Source: JBDFMH01 sp047238125
Lineage (GTDB): Bacteria > Pseudomonadota > Alphaproteobacteria > Sphingomonadales > Sphingomonadaceae
Direction: 5' to 3'
NCBI RefSeq assembly: GCF_047238125.1
Contig: NZ_JBDFMH010000001.1
Span: forward strand, 2,356,001 to 2,420,000
DNA length: 64,000 nt
Below, in pieces: positions 7,891 to 16,416 of the stretch. How positions within the stretch are numbered: position 1 is the stretch's first letter; the number at the start of each line of letters is the position of its first letter. A model generated the notes under the pieces. It saw only the letters and a program-made list of their open reading frames with translations, was not told the origin of the DNA and did no database searches. Made by a program: the position numbers and the translations under genes.

Positions 7891-10485
7891 CTACCCCAGG
7901 CTCTTTGACACCTGTTCGAACACGTCCTTCGACAGGCCCGGGGTCGCTACGATCCGCTGCAGTTCGGCGCGCATCAGGTTCGCTCTCGCTTCGTCGAAGC
8001 GGCGCCAGCGGCCGAGCGGGGGGACCAGCTTGGCCGCGGTCTGCGGATTCAGCTTGTCCACCGCCAGCACCATATCCGCCAGGAAGCGATACCCGCGACC
8101 CGAGGCATCGTGGAAGGCGCGCTGGTTGACCGAGAAGGCGCCCACGACCGAACGCAGCCGGTTGGGATTGTTCAGCGTGAAATCTGGATGCTTCACCAGC
8201 ATCTCGACCACGTCGATCGTGTCGCCACGGGTGGCGAGCGCCTGGGTGGTGAACCATTTGTCCAGCACCAGCGGGTTGTCCCGATAGCGATCGTAGAAGG
8301 CGGCGAGCGCGGTCTCGCGCTCGGCACTGGTGCCGTTGGCGAGCACGCCTAGCGCGCCCTGCCGATCGGTCATATTGTCCGCGTCGGTAAACTGGCGCAG
8401 CGCCAATGCGGGCACATCCTCCGCCCCGCTCGCCGCCAGATAGCCCAGCGCCACGGTGCGCAGCCGGCGCAGCCCCTTGGCCGGCGGCGTATATTCGTAC
8501 CGGTTGGATTGCGCGCTGGCATAAGCGGCGCGCCATTGATCCTCGAGCTCGCCGCCCAGCCGGCGGCGCAGCGCCTCGCGCGCCTCGGCGATCGCATCTG
8601 GGTCGACCACCAGCATCTGATCGCCGATGAAGGCTTCGGACGGCAGCAGCACCGCTTCTCCGATAAAGGCGGGATCGAGCGCGGCATCGGCCAGCGTGTC
8701 GCGCACCGCATCGACGACGGCATCGCCGCCATCGTCCTGGCCGCTCGCCACCATCTGCACCAGCGTATCGACCATCAGCTGCTGCATCGCCTCGTAGCGC
8801 GCGAACGGATTGTCGTCGTGACGCGACAGGAACGCCAGGTCCGCCGCCGCCCGGTCGGCCTCGATCACCACCGGGGCGGAAAAATCGCGATTGATCGACA
8901 GGATCGGCCGCTCGCCAATTCCTTCGAACAGCACTTCGCCCTGCGCTTGTTCCAGCATCACCAGCTGTTCCGGCCCGAACGGCTGGCCACTGATCTCGCC
9001 GAACAGGGCGACCTTCAGCGGGATCGGCATCGGCTGCTTGGCGGGCTGGCCCGGCGTCGGCAGCGTGGCTTGCGACAGGCGCAGCCGCGCGCGGCCGGTG
9101 GGCGCGTCATGATCCAGTGTAGCGCGCACGCGCGGCGTGCCGGCCTGCGAATACCAGAGCCGGAACCGCGTCAGATCGGCACCGCTGCCATCTTCCATCG
9201 CGGCCACGAAATCCTCGCAGGTGGCGGCCTGCCCGTCATGCCGATCGAAATAGAGGTCGCAGCCGGCGCGGAAGCGTTCCTCGCCCAACATGCTGTGCAA
9301 CATACGGATCACTTCGGCGCCCTTGTTGTAGACGGTCGCCGTGTAGAAGTTCGAGATCTCGATATAGCTTTCGGGGCGGATCGGGTGCGCCAGCGGGCCG
9401 GCATCCTCCGGGAACTGCGCAGCCCGCAGCGCGCGCACATCCTCGATCCGCTTGACTGCGGCGGAGCCCTGGTCGGCCGAGAATTGCTGATCGCGAAAGA
9501 CGGTGAAGCCTTCCTTCAGCGACAGCTGGAACCAGTCCCGGCAGGTGACGCGGTTGCCCGACCAGTTGTGGAAATATTCATGCGCCACCACGCCTGCGAT
9601 CGCATCATAATCGGCATCGGTCGCGGTATCGGGATCGGCCAGGATGTAGCGCGAGTTGAAGATATTGAGGCCCTTGTTCTCCATCGCGCCGAAATTGAAA
9701 TCGGCCACGGCCACGATGTTGAACACCCCCAGATCATATTCGCGGCCATAGACGCGCTCGTCCCACGCCATCGACGTTTTCAGCGCCGACATCGCATGGT
9801 CGGTGCGCGGCAGATCGGCCTCCTTCACCCAGATGCCAAGCTCGATCTCGCGGCCCGAACGGGTGGTGAAGACGGCGCGGTTGACGGCAAGATCGCCCGC
9901 CACCAGCGCGAAGAGGTAGGTGGGCTTGGGGAAGGGATCATTCCATTCGGCGAAGTGCCGCCCATCCGCCAGATCGCCCGCGCCGACATGATCGCCATTG
10001 GCCAGCAGCACCGGGTAGCGCGCCTTGTCCGCCTCCATCCGGACATGGAAGCGCGACAGCACGTCGGGCCGATCCGGGAAGAAGGTGATGCGGCGGAAGC
10101 CTTCGGGCTCGCACTGCGTGCACAGCAGCCCGCCCGACGCATAGAGCCCCATCAACTGCGAATTGGCCTCCGGCACCAGCTCGACTTCGGTCTCGACGAC
10201 ATGCGCGTCGCCATCCAGCGCCAGCACCAGCTGCCCGGCCTCCACCGTCCAGTCCGCGGGCGCGCCGTCCACCGTCACGACAAGCGGGGTCAACCCGTCG
10301 CCATCCAGCCGCAGCGGCGCGCCCGCCTCGCCCAGTCGCCGCACCTCGAGCCGGGCGAACACGCGGGTGCGCGCCGGATCGAGATCGAACCGCAGCGAGA
10401 CTTCGGGCACGAGCCAGTCCGGCGGGCGATAATCGCTGCGCTTGACGATGTGGGGCTGGGCGGGGGCAATCATGGCATCGGGCAT
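7891..10485 (-). CDS. pepN: Aminopeptidase N (M1 family zinc metallopeptidase)
   Basis: 864 residues, the usual length for bacterial PepN. The exopeptidase loop reads FGAMENKGLN, the zinc site VVAHEYFHNWSGNR (HEXXH) followed 18 residues later by the third ligand in SLKEGFTVFRDQQFS; the catalytic Tyr region ISNFYTATVYNKGAEVIRML is present. The C-terminal third is helical (ADNMTDRQGALGVLANGTSA onwards). It is a cytosolic enzyme that trims N-terminal residues from peptides. It is transcribed alone, opposite the mla operon. A long frame on the opposite strand is a codon-bias shadow. Confidence 0.95.
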   Translation of the reverse strand: MPDAMIAPAQPHIVKRSDYRPPDWLVPEVSLRFDLDPARTRVFARLEVRRLGEAGAPLRLDGDGLTPLVVTVDGAPADWTVEAGQLVLALDGDAHVVETEVELVPEANSQLMGLYASGGLLCTQCEPEGFRRITFFPDRPDVLSRFHVRMEADKARYPVLLANGDHVGAGDLADGRHFAEWNDPFPKPTYLFALVAGDLAVNRAVFTTRSGREIELGIWVKEADLPRTDHAMSALKTSMAWDERVYGREYDLGVFNIVAVADFNFGAMENKGLNIFNSRYILADPDTATDADYDAIAGVVAHEYFHNWSGNRVTCRDWFQLSLKEGFTVFRDQQFSADQGSAAVKRIEDVRALRAAQFPEDAGPLAHPIRPESYIEISNFYTATVYNKGAEVIRMLHSMLGEERFRAGCDLYFDRHDGQAATCEDFVAAMEDGSGADLTRFRLWYSQAGTPRVRATLDHDAPTGRARLRLSQATLPTPGQPAKQPMPIPLKVALFGEISGQPFGPEQLVMLEQAQGEVLFEGIGERPILSINRDFSAPVVIEADRAAADLAFLSRHDDNPFARYEAMQQLMVDTLVQMVASGQDDGGDAVVDAVRDTLADAALDPAFIGEAVLLPSEAFIGDQMLVVDPDAIAEAREALRRRLGGELEDQWRAAYASAQSNRYEYTPPAKGLRRLRTVALGYLAASGAEDVPALALRQFTDADNMTDRQGALGVLANGTSAERETALAAFYDRYRDNPLVLDKWFTTQALATRGDTIDVVEMLVKHPDFTLNNPNRLRSVVGAFSVNQRAFHDASGRGYRFLADMVLAVDKLNPQTAAKLVPPLGRWRRFDEARANLMRAELQRIVATPGLSKDVFEQVSKSLG

Positions 10486-10545
10486 GGCGCGCGGTTTACG
10501 CCTGCCGGCAGGGCGATGAAAGCGCCGAATCCGGCCTAGCCTGCC

Positions 10546-11919
10546 TCAATCGGCCGGTGCCAGGTCTCCGGCCAGCGTGGGCCACAGTTCCGATACGGTC
10601 GGGTGGATCGGCACTGCCCAGCGCAGCGTATCGACCGGCTGGTCGGCATTCATCAGATCCAGGATGCCGTGAATCGCCTCGTCGCCGCCGGTGCCCAACA
10701 TCGCCGCGCCCAGGATGCGGCGGGTTTCGGCATCGGCGATCAGCGACATGAACCCGGCAGTCTCGCCCTTCTCTACCGCGCGGCCGACCCGCGTCATCGG
10801 GCGTTTCGCGATCAGCAGCGGGCGGCCGCTCGCGCGCGCCTGCGCCTCGGTCATCCCCACCCGGCCCAGCGGCGGATCGATATAGAGCGCGTAGCCGGTG
10901 ATCCGATCGGACACCCGACGGCTGGCCCCGTCGAGCAGGTTCGCGGCCACGATCTCATGATCGTTCCAGGCGGTATGGGTGAAGGCACCCCGCCCGTTGC
11001 AATCGCCCAGCGCCCAGACGCCGGGGGCTGATGCGGCCAGCCCATCGTCCACCTTGATATAGCCACGCGCATCGGTTTCGATGCCGGCCGCCTCCAGCCC
11101 CAGATCATCGCTATTGGGCCGCCGCCCGGTCGCCAGCAGCACATGGCTGCCCACCACGCGCGGCGCGCCCTCGGCGCAATCGACGCCGACTGAAACGCCG
11201 GTCCCCTCGCGCGCCAGCTGGATGCAGGTGGCGCCGGTGCGCACCGCGATCCCCTCGCTTTCCAGGATCGCGCGGATCGCCTCGGACGTGTCGGCATCCT
11301 CGCGCCCGATCAGCCGCGGGCCCGCCTCCACGATCGTGACTTCGGATCCGAAGCGGCGGAACATCTGCGCGAATTCCAGCCCAATATAACTGCCGCCGAC
11401 CACCACGAGGTGGGCGGGCGCCGCTTCCAGCGCGATCATGTCGGCGTTGGTGAGATAGGGCACGTCGCCGACACCGGGCAGATCGGGCACCGCGGGCCGC
11501 CCGCCGACGTTCAGGAAGATGCGTGGCGCCTCCAGCAGCATCTCGCCCACGCGGATCCGCCCCGGCCTCTCGAAGCGGGCATGGCCGCGGACCAGCGTCA
11601 CGCCTTCCATGCCGTCGATCCAGCGCTCGTTGCCGTGTCGCGAATCGAGGATCACCGCGCGCGCCCGCGCCGCCACCACGCGCATGTCCACCGTCACCGG
11701 CCCGGTGTTCACGCCGTAATCCGCGCCGCGCCGGGCCAGATGCGCGGCATAGGCGCTGGCCACCATCGTCTTGGTGGGCTTGCAGCCGGTGTTGACGCAG
11801 GTGCCGCCGACCAGATGCCGCTCCACCAGCGCCACCGTCATCCCCGCCGCGGACAGCCGGGCCGCCAGTGCCGGGCCGGCCTGGCCCGCGCCGACGATGA
11901 TCGCGTCGTGCGTGCTCAC
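10546..11919 (-). CDS. FAD-dependent pyridine nucleotide-disulfide oxidoreductase (mercuric reductase-like)
   Basis: 457 residues. N-terminal FAD fold IIVGAGQAGPALAARLS, redox-active disulfide GGTCVNTGCKPTKTMVASA (Cys-x4-Cys), a second nucleotide fold VVVGGSYIGLEFAQMF, FAD contact ALGDCNGRGAFTHTAWND and a C-terminal HPTVSELWPT carrying the His-x4-Glu pair of the family. There is no heavy-metal-associated N-terminal domain and no C-terminal Cys pair, so it is not a full MerA; it is the MerA-like/dihydrolipoamide-dehydrogenase-like group of unknown substrate. It overlaps the following DUF4126 gene by 4 nt and is probably co-transcribed with it. Confidence 0.85.
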   Translation of the reverse strand: MSTHDAIIVGAGQAGPALAARLSAAGMTVALVERHLVGGTCVNTGCKPTKTMVASAYAAHLARRGADYGVNTGPVTVDMRVVAARARAVILDSRHGNERWIDGMEGVTLVRGHARFERPGRIRVGEMLLEAPRIFLNVGGRPAVPDLPGVGDVPYLTNADMIALEAAPAHLVVVGGSYIGLEFAQMFRRFGSEVTIVEAGPRLIGREDADTSEAIRAILESEGIAVRTGATCIQLAREGTGVSVGVDCAEGAPRVVGSHVLLATGRRPNSDDLGLEAAGIETDARGYIKVDDGLAASAPGVWALGDCNGRGAFTHTAWNDHEIVAANLLDGASRRVSDRITGYALYIDPPLGRVGMTEAQARASGRPLLIAKRPMTRVGRAVEKGETAGFMSLIADAETRRILGAAMLGTGGDEAIHGILDLMNADQPVDTLRWAVPIHPTVSELWPTLAGDLAPAD

Positions 11920-12377
11920 CGCAGCGACAGGATGATCAGCGCCGCGCCGCCGATCGCGACGGCGTCCTCGATTAGCGCGGCCGGCAGGTCGCGGCCCAGC
12001 GCCGCCGCCAGCCGCGCCCTCGCCGCCGCCCCGCCCAGCGTGCCGATCACCGCGCCGATCGCGCCTAAGGTCAGCCCGATCACCAGCGCCCCGCCGGCCG
12101 CGCCCAGCGCCGCGCCGGATAGCGCACCCAACAGGATCCGGCCGCCGAACTGCAGCGGCACCTTGCGGCTGGGCGTGGATGGCAGCTTGTCGGTCACCAG
12201 CTCGCCCAGCGCCAGCAGCACCAGGATGCCCGCCGCCCAGATCGATCCTAGGAAGGCGAGCGGCGTCGTGGCCAGCGCGACCAGCCCGGAATGCGCGCCG
12301 ATCGAGACTGCCGCCGGAGCGGTCATCGTGCGCAGCCCAGCGATGATGCCGATCAGCAGCGCGAGGAGGAACAGCAT
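11916..12377 (-). CDS. DUF4126-family membrane protein
   Basis: 153 residues from the ATG at 12377 with four hydrophobic segments and many Gly/Ala small-residue motifs (LLIGIIAGLRTMTAPAAV, ILVLLALGELVTDKLPSTPS, LLGALSGAALGAAGGALVIG). GLRTMTAPA and ELVTDKLP are typical of DUF4126 proteins. Function unknown. It is the first gene of a two-gene unit, overlapping the oxidoreductase start by 4 nt. An upstream extension of 24 codons to 12449 is possible but its composition is not membrane-like. Confidence 0.7.
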   Translation of the reverse strand: MLFLLALLIGIIAGLRTMTAPAAVSIGAHSGLVALATTPLAFLGSIWAAGILVLLALGELVTDKLPSTPSRKVPLQFGGRILLGALSGAALGAAGGALVIGLTLGAIGAVIGTLGGAAARARLAAALGRDLPAALIEDAVAIGGAALIILSLR

Positions 12378-12489
12378 CGGCAATCTCCCGGCCCGCGCGG
12401 TCGTTCGGGGCGCGGCACGATCATGCCACGCCCGCTGCCCGCGCAACACCCCGCTTGTCCCCCGCCCCCACCCCCGCTAGCCCGATGCG

Positions 12490-12591
12490 ATGCGCGACTG
12501 GATCGGCGAGCGGATGAACTGGCTGCTGGGCGCGATCGGCCTGATCGCCTGGGTCGCCCTGCTGTGGGCCATGTTCGGGGACGTGCTTTAG
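12490..12591 (+). CDS. Single-span membrane microprotein (33 aa)
   Basis: Reads MRDWIGERMNWLLGAIGLIA, then a hydrophobic stretch, and ends in MFGDVL before TAG. It has a charged N-terminus and one transmembrane helix of about 20 residues, typical of small inner-membrane proteins. It is divergent from the DUF4126 gene, with 112 nt between the starts. I recall near-identical short ORFs in sphingomonad genomes but cannot verify this here. Function unknown. Confidence 0.5.
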   Translation: MRDWIGERMNWLLGAIGLIAWVALLWAMFGDVL

Positions 12592-12743
12592 GAGGTTGGG
12601 GACCGGGGCCTGCTCAATGCCCGCTACCACCCTCGGTCGGCGCAAAAGGAGGACATCGCAGCCTTTGTGGGATGTCCACTATCGCCCAGTGGCTGTCGTT
12701 GGACGGCGCGACCGCGAACCTTAAAAGCTGACATATGGCCGTT

Positions 12744-13115
12744 TTAAAGGCCCCTTGGACCGCCCCAATCTATACGGACGTTTGATGCTGCGATCTCACT
12801 AACCGCATCAGCATCAAGTAAAACACTGATGGTATGATAACTTCCGTGCCCCCACCATGTTTTCTCGACGATTATCTTCCGGCAAATAAAGGATGGCTGA
12901 CCTCTCAGCTTGGAGCGGTCAGCAAATAAGAAACAGGAAAATCCATTATCCTTTAGGGATGATATTGCCGTTTCCACTGCTCCTCCGTCTGAGAGTCTCG
13001 CTTTCGCGATTTCTGCTTCTCGCTCTACTTGGCTATTCACGCTAACCTGCTGACACGAAGATATGCCTCCTAACGCGATCAGATACCCGAGGCCGGGAAT
13101 ACGTTGATTGCCCAC
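12744..13115 (-). CDS. Orphan lipoprotein-like hypothetical protein in an AT-richer patch
   Basis: 123 residues from a GTG at 13115; an ATG at 13145 would add 10 residues. With the GTG start the N-terminus becomes a short signal peptide with GYLIALGGISSC as a possible lipobox. The mature part has no domain I recognise and contains a single Cys (SFICRKI) besides FSCFLF. Base composition is clearly more A+T-rich than the flanking genes, and codon use is unlike the PGC, suggesting recent acquisition. It lies at the left edge of the photosynthesis cluster. Confidence 0.5.
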   Translation of the reverse strand: MGNQRIPGLGYLIALGGISSCQQVSVNSQVEREAEIAKARLSDGGAVETAISSLKDNGFSCFLFADRSKLRGQPSFICRKIIVEKTWWGHGSYHTISVLLDADAVSEIAASNVRIDWGGPRGL

Positions 13116-13221
13116 CTGATGCCCTCTCGCGTTCACGCATCTCACTTACGTCGGCTTCTGTCTCCATGCATCCGAAAGCTGCCTGTCGCCTACCCACCAA
13201 AGTCGGACGTTCGCCCCAGGC

Positions 13222-13701
13222 CTAACCCCGCCCGAACGGCGCGTTCAGCTTGACGATCTGCCAGTTCAGCCACGCCGCGAAGCTGACCCATACCAGATAG
13301 GGCAGGATCAGCAGCGCCGCCGTCTGCGAGATCGGCCAGAGCCCGATCAGCAGCGCCACCAGCGATCCCCACAGGAAGATCACTTCCACCAGCGCCCAAT
13401 CCGGCCGCTTCGCCTTGAAGAAGAGCGGGCTCCACAGCAGGTGGCAGAGCGCGTTGACCAGGAACAGGATCACGACGCGGTTGCGGTCCGCCGGGCCCGC
13501 CGCCGCCTGCCAGGCGATGCCCGCGCTGGCCGCCGCCATCCCCAGGATCAGCGTCCAGGCCGGGCCGAATAGCCAGTCCGGCGGGTTCAGCCGCGGCTTA
13601 CGCAGCGCCTTGTACCAGGCGCCGACTTCGGTCAGCAGCCCGCCCGCCACGCCGAGCACGATCGCCGCGCCGCCGCTGACGAGGAAAGGGGTAAGCGCCA
13701 T
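13222..13701 (-). CDS. tspO: TspO/MBR-family sensory membrane protein (copy 1)
   Basis: 159 residues, five membrane helices. Family signatures: EVGAWYKALRKPRLNPPDWLFGPAWTLI (W-Y-x-x-L-x-K-P-x-x-x-P-P), then LWSPLFFKAKRPDWALVE and LPYLVWVSFAAWLNWQIVKLN, which is nearly textbook TspO. In Rhodobacter TspO modulates photosynthesis gene expression in response to oxygen/tetrapyrroles; the family binds porphyrins. It is divergent from bchI with 49 nt between the starts, so both probably share a control region. A second paralogue closes the cluster at 52231. Confidence 0.93.
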   Translation of the reverse strand: MALTPFLVSGGAAIVLGVAGGLLTEVGAWYKALRKPRLNPPDWLFGPAWTLILGMAAASAGIAWQAAAGPADRNRVVILFLVNALCHLLWSPLFFKAKRPDWALVEVIFLWGSLVALLIGLWPISQTAALLILPYLVWVSFAAWLNWQIVKLNAPFGRG

Positions 13702-13708
13702 CGGCGAG

Positions 13709-13742
13709 TGTCCGTCTTGTGATACGTCACGTGCGTGATACA
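13709..13742. promoter_or_regulatory. Candidate tandem PpsR-like operators between tspO and bchI
   Basis: Two near-matches to TGT-N12-ACA lie back to back: TGT-N12-ACG at 13709-13726 and CGT-N12-ACA at 13725-13742, each one base off consensus. The 8-mers TGTGATAC (13718) and CGTGATAC (13734) also repeat at a 16-nt step. Unlike the better sites in this window, the inner halves lack a TTGAC/GTCAA palindrome, so this is weaker. The position between two divergent PGC genes supports a regulatory role. Confidence 0.35.
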
Positions 13743-13750
13743 CATTGGCG

Positions 13751-14758
13751 ATGCGCCAGTCCTTCCCATTCTCGGCGATCGTCGGCCAGGAGGAGATGAA
13801 GCGCGCGCTGCTGATCGCCGCGGTCGATGCGCGGGTCGGCGGGGTGATGGTGTTCGGCGATCGCGGCACCGGCAAATCCACCGCCGCGCGCGCGCTGGCC
13901 GCGCTGCTGCCGCCGATCTCGGTCGCCCCCGGCTGCCGCTACGCTTGCGAACCCGGCACCGCCACCTGTCCGGAGCCGGAGCGCCATGCCCGCGGCAAGG
14001 CGATGCAGCCGGTGCCGTTCGTCGATCTGCCGCTGGGCGCGACCGAGGATCGGGTGACCGGCGCGCTCGATCTGGAACGCGCGCTTGGCCGCGGCGAAAA
14101 GGCGTTCGAGCCCGGCCTGCTGGCGCGCGCCAATCGCGGCTTCCTCTATATCGACGAGATCAACCTGCTCGAGGATCATATCGTCGATCTGCTGCTGGAC
14201 GTGGCGGCATCGGGAGAGAATGTGGTCGAGCGCGAGGGGTTGAGCATCCGCCATGCCGCGCGCTTCGTGCTGGTGGGCAGCGGCAACCCCGAAGAAGGCG
14301 AGCTGCGGCCGCAGCTGCTCGATCGCTTCGGCCTGTCGGTCGAGGTCCGCACGCCCGCCGACATCGCGCAACGAATCGAGATATTGAAGCGGTGCGACGC
14401 GTATGAGCGCGATCCGGCAGCCTTCGTCGATCGCTTCGCGCGCGAGGAGAAGCGGACGGTGAAGCGCATCGCTGCGGCCCGCGCGGCGGTCGGCAGCATC
14501 GCGATGCCGGATGAAATGCTGGCGCTGGCGGCGCGGCTGTGCAGCGCGGTGGGGGCGGATGGGCTGCGCGGCGAACTCACGCTGATGCGCGCCTCGCGGG
14601 CGCTGGCCGCGCTGGATGGCGATGCCGTCGTCCAGGTCCAGCATGTCCGCCAGGTCGCGCCGCTGGCGCTGCGCCACCGGCTGCGGCGCAACCCGCTCGA
14701 CGAGACCGGATCGACGGTGCGGATCGAACGCGCGCTGGGCGAGCTGGCGGCGGCATGA
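13751..14758 (+). CDS. bchI: Magnesium chelatase ATPase subunit I
   Basis: 335 residues from the ATG at 13751 (a TTG at 13745 is in frame). AAA+ motifs: Walker A MVFGDRGTGKSTAARAL, Walker B FLYIDEINLLEDHIVDLLLD, sensor 1 LVGSGNPEEGELRPQLLDRF and the C-terminal helical lid. It forms the ATP-hydrolysing ring with BchD that drives Mg2+ insertion into protoporphyrin IX by BchH, the first committed step of bacteriochlorophyll synthesis. It overlaps bchD by 4 nt. No Shine-Dalgarno is obvious; a TTGTGA-N16-TACACA promoter would place the transcript start at or next to the ATG. Confidence 0.96.
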   Translation: MRQSFPFSAIVGQEEMKRALLIAAVDARVGGVMVFGDRGTGKSTAARALAALLPPISVAPGCRYACEPGTATCPEPERHARGKAMQPVPFVDLPLGATEDRVTGALDLERALGRGEKAFEPGLLARANRGFLYIDEINLLEDHIVDLLLDVAASGENVVEREGLSIRHAARFVLVGSGNPEEGELRPQLLDRFGLSVEVRTPADIAQRIEILKRCDAYERDPAAFVDRFAREEKRTVKRIAAARAAVGSIAMPDEMLALAARLCSAVGADGLRGELTLMRASRALAALDGDAVVQVQHVRQVAPLALRHRLRRNPLDETGSTVRIERALGELAAA

Positions 14759-16416
14759 CGGCGGCGGCCGGCGCAAGCGCTGCGCTGGCCGATGCGGTGC
14801 TGGCAGCCCGGCTCTGCGCGCTCGATTTCGGGTTGGGCGGGCTCACCCTGCGCGGCGACGGCACCGCGCGTGATCAGGTTCTGGCCGAACTCGATCGCGC
14901 GCTGCCTGCCGCGGCCCCGCGCCGCCGCCTGCCCGGCCATATCGATGCCGATCGGCTGGCCGGCGGCATCGATCTGGCCGCTGCACTCGCCGGCCAGGGC
15001 CTGCGCACCACCCCCGGCCTGCTGGCGGAAGCGGCGGGCGGGCTGATCGTCGCGCCGATGGCGGAGCGGTTGGATCCGGCCGTCGCCGCGCGCGTGGCGC
15101 ATGCGATCGATGCCGGCGGGCCGGATCGCTTCCTGACCGCTTTGCTCGACGATGGCATCGGCGACGACGAACGCCCGCCGGCTGCACTGACCGAGCGGCT
15201 GGCCTTCCACATCGATCTCGCCAGCCCCGCGCCGCCCGGCGATGCGCCTGCCGCCACCCCGATCGGCGAGGATGCGGCGATCGCGGCGCTGGTCGAGATC
15301 GCCGATGCGCTGGGGGTGGCTGGTGCGCGCGCGCCGCTGCTGGCGTTGCGCGCAGCGCGGGCGGCGGCACGGCTGGTCGATCGGGCGGAGCTGACCGAGG
15401 CCGATCTGCGCCTGGCCGCGAGACTGGTGCTGGCCCCGCGCGCCACCCGGCTACCGCCCGCGGCAGAGGCCGAGACGGCGGAGCCACCGCCGCCATCTGG
15501 CGATCCCCGCGAGGCGGAAGGCGAAGGATCGGGCGATGCGCTGGCCGACACGGTGCTGGATGCGGCACGCGCGCTGCTGCCGCCCGATCTGCTGGCCGGT
15601 GCCGACGCGCCGCGCGCGGGGCGCGGGCCGGGCACGCGATCGCGCGGATCCGGCCAGCGCCGGCGATCCCCCACCCGTGGCCGCCCGGCCGGCACGCGCC
15701 CGGGCATGCCCGGCGGCGGCGCGCGGCTGAGCCTGATCGAAACGCTGCGCAGCGCCGCCCCGTGGCAGGCGCTGCGCCGGGCCGACGCCGCCGATCGCCG
15801 CGTGCGCATCCGCCGCGATGATCTGCGCATCCGCCGCTTCGTCGCGCGGGCCGAGCCAGTGACGATCTTCGCGGTCGATGCGTCGGGATCGGCGGCGCTG
15901 GCGCGGCTTGCGGAAGCCAAGGGCGCGGTGGAGCTGCTGCTGGCCGAGGCCTATGTCTCGCGCGCGCAGGTGGCGCTGGTGGCGTTTCGCGGGCAGGCGG
16001 CGGATCTCCTGCTGCCCCCCACGCGGTCGCTAGCCCGCGCCCGGCGCGCGCTGGCCGAGCTGCCGGGCGGCGGCGGCACCCCGCTGGCGGCGGGGCTGGA
16101 TATGGCGCGCGGGCTGGCGCTGGCGGAACGCGCGCGCGGCCGCACGCCGTTCATCGTGCTGCTGACCGATGGCCGCGCCAATGTCGCACGCAGCGGCACC
16201 GGCGGCCGCCCGGAGGCGGAGGCCGAGGCCCTGGCCGCCGCTCAGGCGATCCGTGGCGACGGGCTGGACGGGCTGTTCATCGACACCGCCCCCCGTGCCC
16301 GCCCGGAAACGGCGGCGCTGGCTGTGGCGATGGGGTTCCGCCACCTGGCCATGCCCCATGCCGATGCGCAGCGTATGGCAGGCGCGGTGGGCGCAATGCG
16401 GCCGGCTCCGCGATGA
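14755..16416 (+). CDS. bchD: Magnesium chelatase subunit D
   Basis: 553 residues. A degenerate AAA+ N-terminus is followed by an acidic Pro-rich linker (AEAETAEPPPPSGDP at about residue 238), an Arg/Gly-rich stretch, and a C-terminal von Willebrand A domain with the MIDAS motif FAVDASGSAA (D-x-S-x-S) and VLLTDGRANV. BchD bridges the BchI ring and BchH. The ATG at 14755 overlaps the bchI stop. The high Ala/Arg content is typical of BchD in GC-rich phototrophs. Confidence 0.95.
   Translation: MTAAAGASAALADAVLAARLCALDFGLGGLTLRGDGTARDQVLAELDRALPAAAPRRRLPGHIDADRLAGGIDLAAALAGQGLRTTPGLLAEAAGGLIVAPMAERLDPAVAARVAHAIDAGGPDRFLTALLDDGIGDDERPPAALTERLAFHIDLASPAPPGDAPAATPIGEDAAIAALVEIADALGVAGARAPLLALRAARAAARLVDRAELTEADLRLAARLVLAPRATRLPPAAEAETAEPPPPSGDPREAEGEGSGDALADTVLDAARALLPPDLLAGADAPRAGRGPGTRSRGSGQRRRSPTRGRPAGTRPGMPGGGARLSLIETLRSAAPWQALRRADAADRRVRIRRDDLRIRRFVARAEPVTIFAVDASGSAALARLAEAKGAVELLLAEAYVSRAQVALVAFRGQAADLLLPPTRSLARARRALAELPGGGGTPLAAGLDMARGLALAERARGRTPFIVLLTDGRANVARSGTGGRPEAEAEALAAAQAIRGDGLDGLFIDTAPRARPETAALAVAMGFRHLAMPHADAQRMAGAVGAMRPAPR

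Noticed and set aside
8509..10539. Long forward open frame of 676 codons opposite pepN
   Set aside because: Antisense to a complete M1 peptidase, Arg/His/Gly-rich without any domain; a typical shadow of GC-rich codon use.
12592..12743. Possible small gene in the gap after the 33-aa microprotein
   Set aside because: Only short frames without start signals; nothing supportable.
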